The notes below the pieces were generated by a model, which worked only from the letters and a program-made list of their open reading frames with translations, did not search any database and was not told the DNA's origin. A stretch of DNA of 64,000 bases from Salipiger mucosus DSM 16094 (GTDB lineage: Bacteria; Pseudomonadota; Alphaproteobacteria; Rhodobacterales; Rhodobacteraceae), in NCBI RefSeq assembly GCF_000442255.1, contig NZ_KE557273.1, positions 909,490 through 973,489 of the forward strand, read 5' to 3'. Of the stretch, positions 54,145 to 63,033 are shown piece by piece; the stretch's first letter is position 1, and each line of letters begins with the position of its first letter. Both the position numbers and the translations under genes were made by a program.

Positions 54145-56010
54145 TCAGACGCGGATCAGCGCCGGGTCCTCGTTGTCGTAGAGCCGTTCGAGCAGCTCGG
54201 CCCGGCGGGTCAGGATCTTCTTGATGTTGAGCGAGCCCTTGTCGGTCACCTCGTGGTGCTCGAGCGAGGGCGGCTCGGCGAGGATGATCGCCCGCGTGAT
54301 GCGCTTGGCCGAGCCGGTGACATGCGCGTTCATCTCGCGCAGGCGCAGCTCGACGCGGGTCATGAGCTCGGGGTCGGTGACCGCGCCCTCGGTGACATCC
54401 GCGCCGGTGCTGCCGGGCACCGGGAAGACGAAGAGCCCGACCTCGCCCCGGTCGTGGCCGCAGATCACCACGTCCTGCGCGAGGCCCGCGAGCTCCTTGA
54501 GCGCGGCCATGCGCAGGTTGCCCGCCTGCACCCATGTCCCGGTGTCGAGCTTGAAGTCCTCCGAGACGCGCCCGTCGAAGACCAGCCCCCGGTCCGGGTC
54601 GGCGGGATCGACGAAGCGCACCGCGTCGCCGGTGATGAAGAACCCTTCCTCGTCGAAGGCCGCCGCGGTCCGCTCGGGGTCGTTGAAATAGCCCGTCATG
54701 ACGTTCGGCCCCTTCACCCGGATCTCGCAGCGCAGGTCCGCGTCGGGGATCAGCTTGACCTCGACCCCCGGCAGCGGCACGCCGATCACGCCCGAGCGGC
54801 CGATCGGCTCGTGCACCATCAGGCAGGCGGGCGCCGTCTCGGTCAGCCCCCAGCTTGAGATCATCATCGGCAGCCCGCCGCGCGCCTCGAAGCTGAAGCG
54901 CTCCAGCGCCTCCCACACGTCCTGCGGCAGCGAGGCGCCGGCGTAGAACAGCAGCTGCTGATCGCGGAAGAGGTGCCGCTGCAGCTCGATGTCATCGCCG
55001 ATGGCCTCGGTCAGCATGTTCCAGCCCACCGGCACGTTGAAGGCCAGCGTGCCCGGCCGGTCGGTGCGGTTCCTCAGCGTCGTGGCAAAGCCCTTGCCGG
55101 TGGGCTTGCCGCTGTCGATGGTCAGCGTGCCGCCATGCGCGAGCATCATGTTAACGTTGTGCGACCCGCCGAAGACGTGGTTCCACGGCAGCCAGTCGGT
55201 GATGCGCGGCGCATGGTCCGACAGGAAGGGCAGGGCGACGCCCATCTGCACCTGGTTCACGCACATCATGCGATGCGTCGTCAGCACCCCCTTGGGGTCC
55301 GATGACGAGCCCGAGGTGAAGAGGATCTTGGCCAGCGTATCGGGGCCGACCCGGGCGTGCGCGGCGTCGACGTCGGTGTCGGCGCCCTCCAGCAGCTCCG
55401 ACATCATCGTCAGCTTCCGCGCCGCGCTGCCACGCGCGGCGACGACCTCGACATCGGCAAGCTCCGGCAGCGCGATGGCCGAGGCGTAGCGCGCGGCGTC
55501 ATCGACGAAGGCCATCTTCGGCGTGACCTTGTCGAGCACGTAGATCAGCCGCCCGTGCGCCTCGGGGATCAGCGAATACTGCTCGGCCAGCGGCACGACG
55601 GGCACGCCCACGTATTGCGCCGCTAGCGACAGCAGCAGGTGGTCCAGCCCGTTGCCCGACAGAATCGCGATGGTGTCCTGCTGTCCCAGCCCGCGCGCCA
55701 GCAGCGACGCGGCGATGGCACGCACCTGCTGCAGCAGCTCGTGATAGGTCACGTTGCGCCAGCCCGGCCCCTCGACCGGCCGCTCCGAGACGGCGACGCG
55801 GTAGGGGGCCTTCCCGGCCCACTCGTGCAGCCAGGCGCCGGTATTGGCGACCGCCTCGGGCAGATCGTAGCTCGAGCGCAGCCGGATCGTGCCGTCGGGC
55901 CGCGCCTCGCGGATCACCCTGTGCGGCACGTAGCGGGTCAGCGTGTGGCGCCGCGCCCAGTCGGCCCGGGCCTCCGGATCGGTCGGCGCGCGTTCGAGAA
56001 CGGTGGTCAT
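54145..56010 (-). CDS. Feruloyl-CoA synthase-like acyl-CoA ligase
   Basis: A 621-residue AMP-forming ligase. FTSGSSSDPKG is the phosphate loop, SWGLTETAPA the adenine-binding motif, and DPADPDRGLVFDGRVSEDFKLDTGTWV is characteristic of feruloyl-CoA synthases. Activates hydroxycinnamic or related aryl acids. Adjacent to an enoyl-CoA hydratase, SDR, TRAP transporter and MarR gene. Confidence 0.88.
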   Translation of the reverse strand: MTTVLERAPTDPEARADWARRHTLTRYVPHRVIREARPDGTIRLRSSYDLPEAVANTGAWLHEWAGKAPYRVAVSERPVEGPGWRNVTYHELLQQVRAIAASLLARGLGQQDTIAILSGNGLDHLLLSLAAQYVGVPVVPLAEQYSLIPEAHGRLIYVLDKVTPKMAFVDDAARYASAIALPELADVEVVAARGSAARKLTMMSELLEGADTDVDAAHARVGPDTLAKILFTSGSSSDPKGVLTTHRMMCVNQVQMGVALPFLSDHAPRITDWLPWNHVFGGSHNVNMMLAHGGTLTIDSGKPTGKGFATTLRNRTDRPGTLAFNVPVGWNMLTEAIGDDIELQRHLFRDQQLLFYAGASLPQDVWEALERFSFEARGGLPMMISSWGLTETAPACLMVHEPIGRSGVIGVPLPGVEVKLIPDADLRCEIRVKGPNVMTGYFNDPERTAAAFDEEGFFITGDAVRFVDPADPDRGLVFDGRVSEDFKLDTGTWVQAGNLRMAALKELAGLAQDVVICGHDRGEVGLFVFPVPGSTGADVTEGAVTDPELMTRVELRLREMNAHVTGSAKRITRAIILAEPPSLEHHEVTDKGSLNIKKILTRRAELLERLYDNEDPALIRV

Positions 56011-56031
56011 GTCTCCTCCCTCCCTGCCGGT

Positions 56032-56802
56032 TCAGCGGAACTGCGGGCTGCGTTTCTCGAGGAAGGCGCGCAGGCCCTCCTCGGCATCGGGCGTGGTCTG
56101 CACCAGCGCCGCGGCGAGGCTCTCGGTGAAGAGCCCGTCGGCGCGGCTCATGTCGTCGATCCGCGACAGGGCGTTCACCATGAAGTAGTTGGACATCGGC
56201 GCGTTGGCGGCGATCCTGGCCGCCAGCTCGCGCGCCAGCGGCAGTGCCTCGCCGTCGCCGACGCTGTAATGCGCGAGCCCCAGCCGCAGCCCCTCGTCGG
56301 CGTCGTATTTCCGGCCCGTGAGCATCATCTCGACCATCCGGTCCGGCCCCAGGATGCGGCCCACGCGCACCGTCGCCCCGCCGCCCACGAAGATGCCGCG
56401 CCGCCCCTCTGGCAGCTGGAAGATCACCGAGGGCTCGGCGATGCGCACATGCGTCGCCGTCGCCAGCTCGAGCCCGCCGCCGATCACCGCGCCGGTCATG
56501 GCGCTGACGGTGACGACCCCGCCGAACTGGATCATGTCCATGACGCGGTGCCAGTTGCGCGAGTGGTGCACGCCGTCCTCGGCGCTGCGCGAGACGTGCT
56601 CGGCCAGGTCGAGGCCCGAGCAGTAGTGCCCGCCGCGCCCGTGCAGGACGACGGCGCGCACCTCCTTGGGCAGGGTCGCGTAGAACTGCTCGATCTCGGC
56701 GAGCAGCCCGTCGGACATGGCGTTGCGCTTGTCCTCGCGGATGAGCTCCAGCTCGGCGATCTGCCCGTCACAGGACGCTTCCGTGTAAGTGCCTTTCAAC
56801 AT
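56032..56802 (-). CDS. Enoyl-CoA hydratase/isomerase (crotonase) family
   Basis: A 256-residue protein. Oxyanion-hole segments HYCSGLDLAEH and GAVIGGGLELATATHVRIAE are clear. ATG 56802 is chosen over GTG 56814 because GAGG lies six bases upstream. In this cluster it probably hydrates the enoyl-CoA made by the ligase, or acts as a feruloyl-CoA hydratase-lyase; the choice is not decided by sequence. Confidence 0.88.
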   Translation of the reverse strand: MLKGTYTEASCDGQIAELELIREDKRNAMSDGLLAEIEQFYATLPKEVRAVVLHGRGGHYCSGLDLAEHVSRSAEDGVHHSRNWHRVMDMIQFGGVVTVSAMTGAVIGGGLELATATHVRIAEPSVIFQLPEGRRGIFVGGGATVRVGRILGPDRMVEMMLTGRKYDADEGLRLGLAHYSVGDGEALPLARELAARIAANAPMSNYFMVNALSRIDDMSRADGLFTESLAAALVQTTPDAEEGLRAFLEKRSPQFR

Positions 56803-56810
56803 GTCCGTCC

Positions 56811-57578
56811 TCACTTGGGGGCCAGCCGAACGGCGCTGTCGATGCGGATGACCTCGCCGTTCAGAAGGGGGTTTTCGATGATCTGCTGTGCCAGCATGGC
56901 GTATTCGTCGGGCCGTCCCATGCGGGACGGAAAGGGCAGCCCGGCCTCGAGCGCGGCGCGCGCCTCGGGGGGCAGGCCCGCGCTCATCGCGGTCTCGAAG
57001 AGGCCCGGCGCGATGGTCATGACCCGGATGCCGAAGCGCGCCAGCTCGCGCGCCGCCGGCAGCGTGAGCGAGGCGACGCCGCCTTTCGACGCGGCATAGG
57101 CGGCCTGTCCGATCTGCCCGTCCTGGTATGCGACCGAGGCGGTGTTCACGATCACCCCGCGCGCCCCGTCGTCGTCCATCGGCGCCAGCGCCGACATGGC
57201 GCGGGCGGCGTGGCTCAGCACCGTGTAGGTGCCCAGCAGGTTGATGCGGATCGTGCGGTCGAAGAGCCCGATGGGCAGCGCGCCCTCGCGCGGCAGGATG
57301 CGCGCGGCGGTGCCGATCCCGGCGCAGTTCACCACGATGCGCGGCGCCTCGCCCAGCTCCGCCGCGATGCGGGCGAAGGCGGCCTCGACGGCTTCCGCGT
57401 CGCTCACGTCGGCGGCCAGGGCCAGCCCGCCGATCTCGTCCGCCACGCGCGCGGCGGCCTCCTCGCCCAGGTCCAGCACCGCGACGCCGGCGCCGAGGTC
57501 CGCCAGCCTCCGGGCGGTCGCCTCGCCGAGGCCGCTGCCCCCGCCAGTGACCAGCGCGATCCGGTTCGCTATCTGCAT
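56811..57578 (-). CDS. SDR-family 3-hydroxyacyl-CoA dehydrogenase
   Basis: A 255-residue classical SDR: NAD loop TGGGSGLGEA (11-20), NCAG (84-87), catalytic S148, Y161, K165. Best resembles type-2 3-hydroxyacyl-CoA dehydrogenases (HSD10). It would oxidise the 3-hydroxyacyl-CoA produced by the neighbouring hydratase. Confidence 0.88.
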   Translation of the reverse strand: MQIANRIALVTGGGSGLGEATARRLADLGAGVAVLDLGEEAAARVADEIGGLALAADVSDAEAVEAAFARIAAELGEAPRIVVNCAGIGTAARILPREGALPIGLFDRTIRINLLGTYTVLSHAARAMSALAPMDDDGARGVIVNTASVAYQDGQIGQAAYAASKGGVASLTLPAARELARFGIRVMTIAPGLFETAMSAGLPPEARAALEAGLPFPSRMGRPDEYAMLAQQIIENPLLNGEVIRIDSAVRLAPK

Positions 57579-57588
57579 CTCGCTCTCC

Positions 57589-58869
57589 TCAGAACAGCCC
57601 GCGGGTCAGAAGCATCATCACGATCAGCGCGAGGTCGGCCGCGAGGAACGGCAGGATCCCGGCGAAGATCTGTTCGAGCTTCACGTAGTCGCGGGCGACG
57701 GAATGTATGACGAACACGTTGAGCCCCACCGGCGGCGTGATCATCCCGATCTCGAGCAGCTTGGCCACGAGGATGCCGAACCAGATCTTGTCCACCCCGT
57801 GCGCCGCCATGAGCGGCAGGAAGAGGGGCAGGGTCAGCAGCAGTGCCCCGATGGGCTCGAGGAACATCCCCAGCGCCAGGTAGATCAGGATGATGATGAG
57901 CAGCAGTCCGGTCGTGCCCAGCCCCATGCTCTCGACCAGCATCCCCACCTCGCGCGAGAGGCCCGACATGGCCACGAGCCGCGTGAAGAGCCCCGCGCCG
58001 ATGGCGATGATGAAAAGCGCGCCCGAGGCCAGGATCGTGTCGACGAGGCTCTCGCGGAAGTCCGACCAGCTCAACGAGCGGCGCAGCAGCCCCAGCGCCA
58101 GCGCCATGAAGGCGCCGAAGGCCCCCGCCTCGGTGGCGGTGAAGATCCCGGCGAAAAGCCCGCCCAGCACCGCGAGGATCAGCAGCAGCACCGGCCAGAT
58201 CTCGAGCGTGATCTTCCAGCGGTCGCCCATGGTGTAGGGCTCGACCCGCGGCAGCCGCTCGGGCTTGCGCCACCAGACGAAGAGCACCGCGAGGATGTAG
58301 AAGCCCAGCGAGGCCAGCCCGATGATCAGCCCGCCCAGGAACAGCGCGTGGATCGAGCTGTTGGACTGGATGCCGAAGAGGATCAGCAGGATCGACGGAG
58401 GGATCAGCGCCCCGATGGTGCCACCGGCGGCGACCGACCCGGTGGCGATGCGCAAGTCGTAGTTGTTGCGCTTCATCTCGGGGATGGCGATGCGCCCGAT
58501 GGCGGCCGAGCAGGCCACCGACGATCCCGAAACCGCGGCGAAGCCGCTCGCGCCCGCCAGCGAGGCGATGGCGAGTCCGCCGGGCAGCCAGCTCCACCAG
58601 ACCCGCGCCGCCTCGAAGAGGCCCCGCGTCAGGCCCGAGTGATAGGCGATGTAGCCCATCAGCAGGAACATCGGGATCGAGCTCAGCGTCCAGCTCGCCG
58701 ACCCGCTGTAGGGGATGGTCGAGAGCATCGACATGGCCGGGCGCAGCCCCGCGATGCCCCAGATGCCCAGCACCGAGACCGCGATCAGGCTGACCCCGAT
58801 GGGCACCCGCAGGCCGATGAGCACGAGCAGCGCGACAAGCGCCAGAAGGCCGATGGTGATGGGATCCAT
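57589..58869 (-). CDS. dctM: TRAP transporter large permease
   Basis: A 426-residue membrane protein with about a dozen helices; typical DctM segments such as GFAAVSGSSVACSAAIGRIAIPEM and GALIPPSILLILFGI. It works with the small permease and binding protein for sodium-driven uptake of an organic acid. Its ATG shares bases with the dctQ stop (TGATG). Confidence 0.95.
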   Translation of the reverse strand: MDPITIGLLALVALLVLIGLRVPIGVSLIAVSVLGIWGIAGLRPAMSMLSTIPYSGSASWTLSSIPMFLLMGYIAYHSGLTRGLFEAARVWWSWLPGGLAIASLAGASGFAAVSGSSVACSAAIGRIAIPEMKRNNYDLRIATGSVAAGGTIGALIPPSILLILFGIQSNSSIHALFLGGLIIGLASLGFYILAVLFVWWRKPERLPRVEPYTMGDRWKITLEIWPVLLLILAVLGGLFAGIFTATEAGAFGAFMALALGLLRRSLSWSDFRESLVDTILASGALFIIAIGAGLFTRLVAMSGLSREVGMLVESMGLGTTGLLLIIILIYLALGMFLEPIGALLLTLPLFLPLMAAHGVDKIWFGILVAKLLEIGMITPPVGLNVFVIHSVARDYVKLEQIFAGILPFLAADLALIVMMLLTRGLF

Positions 58870-59408
58870 CAGTGCGTCTCCCCGGCGTCGGATTGCAGGT
58901 CCTCGAGCGGATCATGCGCCGAAAGCTCGAAGCGGCCGGTGGCCAGCCCGATCAGCCGGAAGGCCAGCACCACGCAGATCAGCCCGAAGGACAGCGGCAG
59001 GATCCAGTAGCTGGGCCAGGTCGGAAAGACGGTCGTGCCGACCTCGACATAGGCGCCGCGCGCGGTCTGGGTCAGCGCCTCCCGCGCGGTGCCCCAGGTC
59101 ATCGGCACGAAGACCGCCAGCGCCACGGCGAAGCCGAGGTATCCCACCGCCTGCCGCGCGCGGCCGCGCAGCCTGTCGGTAAAGATCGTCGCCTCGATGT
59201 GGCGGCGGTGAAGCTCGGTCAGCGCGAGCGGCAGGAAGCTGATCGCGACCATGTAGTAGCGGCTGACGAGATCGGCGGTGGCCGGGAACCCGGCGCCGAG
59301 GAAGCTGCGCATGAAGACGTCGACGACGATCTGCAGCATCATGGCCAGCAGCACGAGCGAGGCGAGCGCCGCGCTGATCCGTCCGATCCATGTCTCGATG
59401 AAACGCAT
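58869..59408 (-). CDS. dctQ: TRAP transporter small permease
   Basis: A 179-residue protein with four membrane helices and the DctQ motif region FMRSFLGAGFPATADLVSRYYMVAISFLPL. C-terminus is short and acidic. Joined to dctM by overlap. Confidence 0.93.
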   Translation of the reverse strand: MRFIETWIGRISAALASLVLLAMMLQIVVDVFMRSFLGAGFPATADLVSRYYMVAISFLPLALTELHRRHIEATIFTDRLRGRARQAVGYLGFAVALAVFVPMTWGTAREALTQTARGAYVEVGTTVFPTWPSYWILPLSFGLICVVLAFRLIGLATGRFELSAHDPLEDLQSDAGETH

Positions 59409-59532
59409 GACTCTCTCCCGTGAGCGAAGACCCCGGGCCCGCTCTGCAGGGGGCCGCGGCCGGTGGGCGATGTCGGGTGGGCGGGCAGGCTCGGTCGGGC
59501 GCGCCCCGCGCGGGGCAGGGCGCGCCTCCCGC

Positions 59533-60636
59533 TCAGCTGCCGTAGGCGCCGAGGTCGATCTTGGCGAAGATCTCGTCGTAGCGCAGCTCGGCCAGCGCCT
59601 CGTAGGTCATGCCCTCGGTGATGAGGCCCTCCCACTTGTCGACCAGCGCGATGTAGCGGTCTATCTTGGCCTGTGCGTCCTCGACGCCGCGCTCGGTCAG
59701 GATGCCGGCGGCCGCGGCGAGGCGCTCCTCGTTGTAGGCCTCCTTGGCGGCGGCCAGGCTCTCGTCCATCTCGATGAACTCGATGCCCTCGACCTCGCGG
59801 GCCTTCGCGGCATCCTCCACGAAGCCCACGAGACCCTTGGCGATGCCGTATTGCGTGGCCCTTGCCAGCGCCGCGCGGTCCTCGGGCGACATGCGCATCC
59901 ACAGGATGCCGCTCACCGTGCCCGCCGCCGCGCCGTTGAAGACACCTTCCTCGACCTCGGTGACGTAGTTGATGACGTCGCCCAGCCGGTTCGCGATGAT
60001 CTCGTGGTTGGCGCTGAAGGTGCCCGCGATGACGCCCTGGCTCAGCGACTCGAATAGCTCCGAGGACGGCAGCTGCGTCGGCTCGCCGCCCATCGCCTCG
60101 ACGAAGCCCGCGTAGAGCGGCGCGCCGGTGCGGATGCGCATGCCCTTCACGTCCTCGACGCTGCGCACCGGCTCGGTGGTCAGCAGGTTGTAGGGCGGGG
60201 TCGCGTCGGTGCCGAGGTAGACCTGCCCGTTGCGGGCGAACTCGGCGAGGCAATCGGGGCAGGTGGCGATGTACTCGGTCACCGCCGAGGAGATCACGAG
60301 GTTGCCCGACCCCACGATCGACAGCTCCGAGGGCAGCGCCGCGTCGGGAAACTCCGCCGGGAAGTAGGGCATCAGCAGCGTGCCCATCTCGGTCACGCCG
60401 TCACGCAGGCCCGAGCTCATCTCGTTGGGCGCGACCAGCCCCGAGGGGGTGTCCTGCAGGTCCCAGGCGCCCTCGGTGAAGTCCTCCAGCCGGGTGCCGA
60501 TCTCGGGGTATACCACGGTCGCGAGCACATGCGCCGGGCCGAAGCCGCTGGTGGCGCGGATCGTGTCGGCCTGTGCCACCGGGGCAGCCGCCGTCAGGGC
60601 GCCGGCGATGGCCAGCGCGGCAAATCTTGCAGTCAT
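59533..60636 (-). CDS. dctP: TRAP transporter solute-binding protein
   Basis: A 367-residue periplasmic protein with a signal peptide cleaved near QADT (residue 24). DctP fold landmarks: TSGFGPAHVLATVVYPE, VEDVKGMRIRTGAPLYAGFVEAMG and the E/R-containing binding region. First TRAP gene after marR; 124 bp precede dctQ. Ligand likely an aryl acid, by context. Confidence 0.93.
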   Translation of the reverse strand: MTARFAALAIAGALTAAAPVAQADTIRATSGFGPAHVLATVVYPEIGTRLEDFTEGAWDLQDTPSGLVAPNEMSSGLRDGVTEMGTLLMPYFPAEFPDAALPSELSIVGSGNLVISSAVTEYIATCPDCLAEFARNGQVYLGTDATPPYNLLTTEPVRSVEDVKGMRIRTGAPLYAGFVEAMGGEPTQLPSSELFESLSQGVIAGTFSANHEIIANRLGDVINYVTEVEEGVFNGAAAGTVSGILWMRMSPEDRAALARATQYGIAKGLVGFVEDAAKAREVEGIEFIEMDESLAAAKEAYNEERLAAAAGILTERGVEDAQAKIDRYIALVDKWEGLITEGMTYEALAELRYDEIFAKIDLGAYGS

Positions 60637-60689
60637 GTCTTCCTCCCATGTGACCGCCCATCTCCCTTTGGGCGGATGAAAACGACGAC

Positions 60690-61166
60690 CTAGCCGGTCA
60701 TCGATCCCTCGATCCGGTTCAGCATCTCGACGAGCAGCGCCTGCTCGTCGTCGCTGAGCCGGGTCAGGCATGTCGCCTCCGCCTGCGCGATCGCCTCGGC
60801 GGCCTGGTCGTGCAGGTGGCGGCCGCGCACCGTCGCGCTCAGCGCGTAGCGGCGGCGGTCGGTCTTCATGCGCTTGCGGCTGACCAGCTCGCGCGTCTCC
60901 AGCTCGTCGACGATCACCACCGTGTTGGACCGTTCGATCCTGAGCATCTCGGCCAGCTTCGAGGGCGTGATCTCGGGGTTGCGCACGATGACCGACAGGC
61001 AGCTGAAGGTCGGGATGCGCAGGTCGAACTCGGCTGCGGCCTCCTGCGCCGCCGAGTGCAGCACGATGTAGGCCCGCTTGAGGTTGTAGCCGGCCATCTC
61101 GCGGACGGCGCCCTCGTGACGGCGGGGGCCGGGCGTGGCGTCGGTCTCGGGTCTGGCTGGCGGCAT
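60690..61166 (-). CDS. MarR-family transcriptional regulator
   Basis: A 158-residue winged helix protein: SVIVRNPEITPSKLAEMLRIERSNTVVIVDELETRELVSRKRMKTDRRRYALSAT as recognition helix and wing. SD AGGAG upstream of ATG 61166. It heads the cluster and faces an operator-like dyad (61205-61223). Related CouR/FerC/PhdR regulators release DNA when they bind hydroxycinnamoyl-CoA; that ligand class is likely but unproven. Confidence 0.9.
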   Translation of the reverse strand: MPPARPETDATPGPRRHEGAVREMAGYNLKRAYIVLHSAAQEAAAEFDLRIPTFSCLSVIVRNPEITPSKLAEMLRIERSNTVVIVDELETRELVSRKRMKTDRRRYALSATVRGRHLHDQAAEAIAQAEATCLTRLSDDEQALLVEMLNRIEGSMTG

Positions 61167-61204
61167 GACGAATCTCCTCTTGGCATCAAGGATGCGGTCG
61201 AATG

Positions 61205-61236
61205 TAGTTATAGTCAATAACTATTATCTTTTGTAA
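61205..61236 (-). promoter_or_regulatory. MarR-type operator overlapping a promoter
   Basis: Perfect inverted repeat TAGTTAT-AGTCA-ATAACTA (61205-61223) in an AT-rich island 38 bp upstream of marR. On the minus strand TTACAA (61236-61231), 18-bp spacer and TATAAC (61212-61207) form a good promoter whose -10 lies inside the repeat, so a bound repressor would block it. Confidence 0.7.
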
Positions 61237-61706
61237 CTAGCCGCGGCGCGGCGAACCATCCGTGACACAGCCACCGGCAGGACCGTGAGAGTTTATTATT
61301 TCCAGGTAGTTGCGGGAAGTTCCCGTCTTCGCGCAGGAGGTCGCACTCCTGCTCCGAAACCGCCGGACAACACGGGGCATCGAGCCGCGACGCGCAATCG
61401 ACCTGCCGTTCGGAGCACGACACCACGCGGGCCGCCGCCGTATCCGGCGCGGCCCGGCACAAGACATCCGGCCCCCGCGCACCGCGCGACGGCCGGGCCG
61501 ATCAGGGGAAGGAGGGCCGCCGCCGCAGGGCGGCGGCCGGTCAGCCGGTCCGCCGTTGTCCGGCTGGACCATGAAATAGGGACGGCGGGCAGGGGGCCTG
61601 AGCGATCACCGCCTCGCCCCCTAAAGGTCTCCCTCTATTGGCCAACGATTCAAGACATGGATCGGCAGGCCGTTGAACCGGGGGCCGTCCGACGTTGCTC
61701 CGGCGT
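61237..61706. other. Intergenic region with GC hairpins
   Basis: About 470 bp between the MarR operator and the EamA gene hold no credible ORF. A strong hairpin (GGCCGCCGCC at 61515-61524 with its complement 61529-61538, loop GCAG) and a second imperfect one just after it (61540-61570) are present. They could terminate minus-strand transcription from the EamA operon or belong to an RNA. No T-run follows. Confidence 0.5.
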
Positions 61707-62597
61707 TCAGAGGCCCGCCTGCCGGGCGCGCGCTGAGAGGTGCAGCACGATGCCGCCGCTGGTGACGATCAGCAGGATGCCCAGCCCGTCGATCAGGTCG
61801 GGCACCTCCTGCAGCACCAGCACGCCGATCAGCGTCGCCCAGAGGATGCGCGCATAGTCCAGCGCGCCAACGAGGACCGAGCTCGACACCCGGTAGGCCA
61901 CCGTCGTGCAGGCATGCACCGCCAGCGCGATGGCGGCGAGCGTGCCGAACCAGGGCCAGGAGGTCGTCGCCGGGATCGCGGTGTTGCCCAGGGCCGCGGC
62001 GCCGTAGACCACCGCCCCGGCGAGGCTGAAGTAGAACAGCACCGCGTAGTTGCTGCTGCGCGCCGGCATCCGCCGCACCGCGAGGTTCATTCCCGCTCCC
62101 AGCGCCGAGCCCAGCAGCACGACCGCGGCATCGAGCCCGATCCCCGAGGCGTCGGGCCGCAGCACCAGCAGCGTGCCCGCGAACCCCAGCGCCATGGCTG
62201 CCCAGCCGGTGCGCGAGACCGGCTCGCGGTAGAGGATCCGGGCCAGCACCAGCGTGAAGATCGGCGTCGAGAAGTTGATCGCCGTCACCGTCACGATGGG
62301 CAGCGTGCGCAGCGCGAAGTAGAGGCACCCCATCGTCGCGACGGCGAATGTGGCATGCACCACGTGGGCGCGCTTGTCGGCGGCCAGCACCGCGCGCAGG
62401 TTGGTGCCCCGGAACAGCAGCGGCAGCAGCAGCGCGAAGGTCAGCCAGGCGCGCCAGGCCAGCATCTCGACGGTGCCGACGCCCTGCGCGGCAAGCTCCT
62501 TGATCGCCACGCCCATGATCGGGATCAGGATCGTGTTGAGCAGCATCGCCGAGGCGCCGATCGCCGGCCGCGCGGCGATCACGCCGGATCCGCTCAT
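61707..62597 (-). CDS. EamA/DMT-family transporter
   Basis: A 296-residue protein with ten membrane helices in two EamA repeats (RAWLTFALLLPLLF, VTVTAINFSTPIFTLVLARIL, YARILWATLIGVLVLQEVPDLI). An exporter of metabolites in many bacteria. It is four bases downstream of the small GMC-partner gene, so it belongs to that operon. Confidence 0.9.
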   Translation of the reverse strand: MSGSGVIAARPAIGASAMLLNTILIPIMGVAIKELAAQGVGTVEMLAWRAWLTFALLLPLLFRGTNLRAVLAADKRAHVVHATFAVATMGCLYFALRTLPIVTVTAINFSTPIFTLVLARILYREPVSRTGWAAMALGFAGTLLVLRPDASGIGLDAAVVLLGSALGAGMNLAVRRMPARSSNYAVLFYFSLAGAVVYGAAALGNTAIPATTSWPWFGTLAAIALAVHACTTVAYRVSSSVLVGALDYARILWATLIGVLVLQEVPDLIDGLGILLIVTSGGIVLHLSARARQAGL

Positions 62598-62601
62598 GGC
62601 G

Positions 62602-63033
62602 TCATTCCGGCGCCGCGCGCCAGATCGGCCCGCGCGCCCGCACCGTCTCGAGCAGGCGCTCGTCGAAGGGCGGCAGCTCGTAGCCCTTCGGCTGCGGCGG
62701 GCGGTTCTCGTAGCCGGTCAGCCGCTCGATCACGTCGCGCACCGCGGGCGTCGTGTAGTAGGCGTTGTAGCCCGCCGTCACCACCTTGCCGAAGCGCGCC
62801 GGGTCGGCCTCTTCCAGCGCGGTCAGCGCCGCCTCGCGCTCCTCCGGCGCCGCCTCGGCGAACCCCTCGGGCAGGCCGGCCAGCACGCCCTCCAGCGCCT
62901 CGCTCCCGCCCGGGGCCAGGGCGGCCATCTCGGCCATGCGCGGCCCGAGGCCGAGCGCCCCGGCCGAGGGCCAGTCGCCGCCGTCACCCGGCAGCAGCGT
63001 GTCGATGAGGGCGGTCAGTCGCGGGTCGGTCAT
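62602..63033 (-). CDS. Gluconate 2-dehydrogenase subunit 3-like protein
   Basis: A 143-residue protein (ALIDTLLPGDGG, VVTAGYNAYYTTPAVRDVIERL, PPQPKGYELPPFDE). It resembles the small gamma-type subunits of membrane-bound GMC dehydrogenases. No Tat signal is visible. Overlaps the GMC gene by four bases. Confidence 0.7.
   Translation of the reverse strand: MTDPRLTALIDTLLPGDGGDWPSAGALGLGPRMAEMAALAPGGSEALEGVLAGLPEGFAEAAPEEREAALTALEEADPARFGKVVTAGYNAYYTTPAVRDVIERLTGYENRPPQPKGYELPPFDERLLETVRARGPIWRAAPE

Noticed and set aside
61285..61857. Open frame in the intergenic region before the EamA gene
   Set aside because: Composition is Arg/Pro/Thr-rich with no domain or ribosome site, and it runs into the antisense of the EamA gene.
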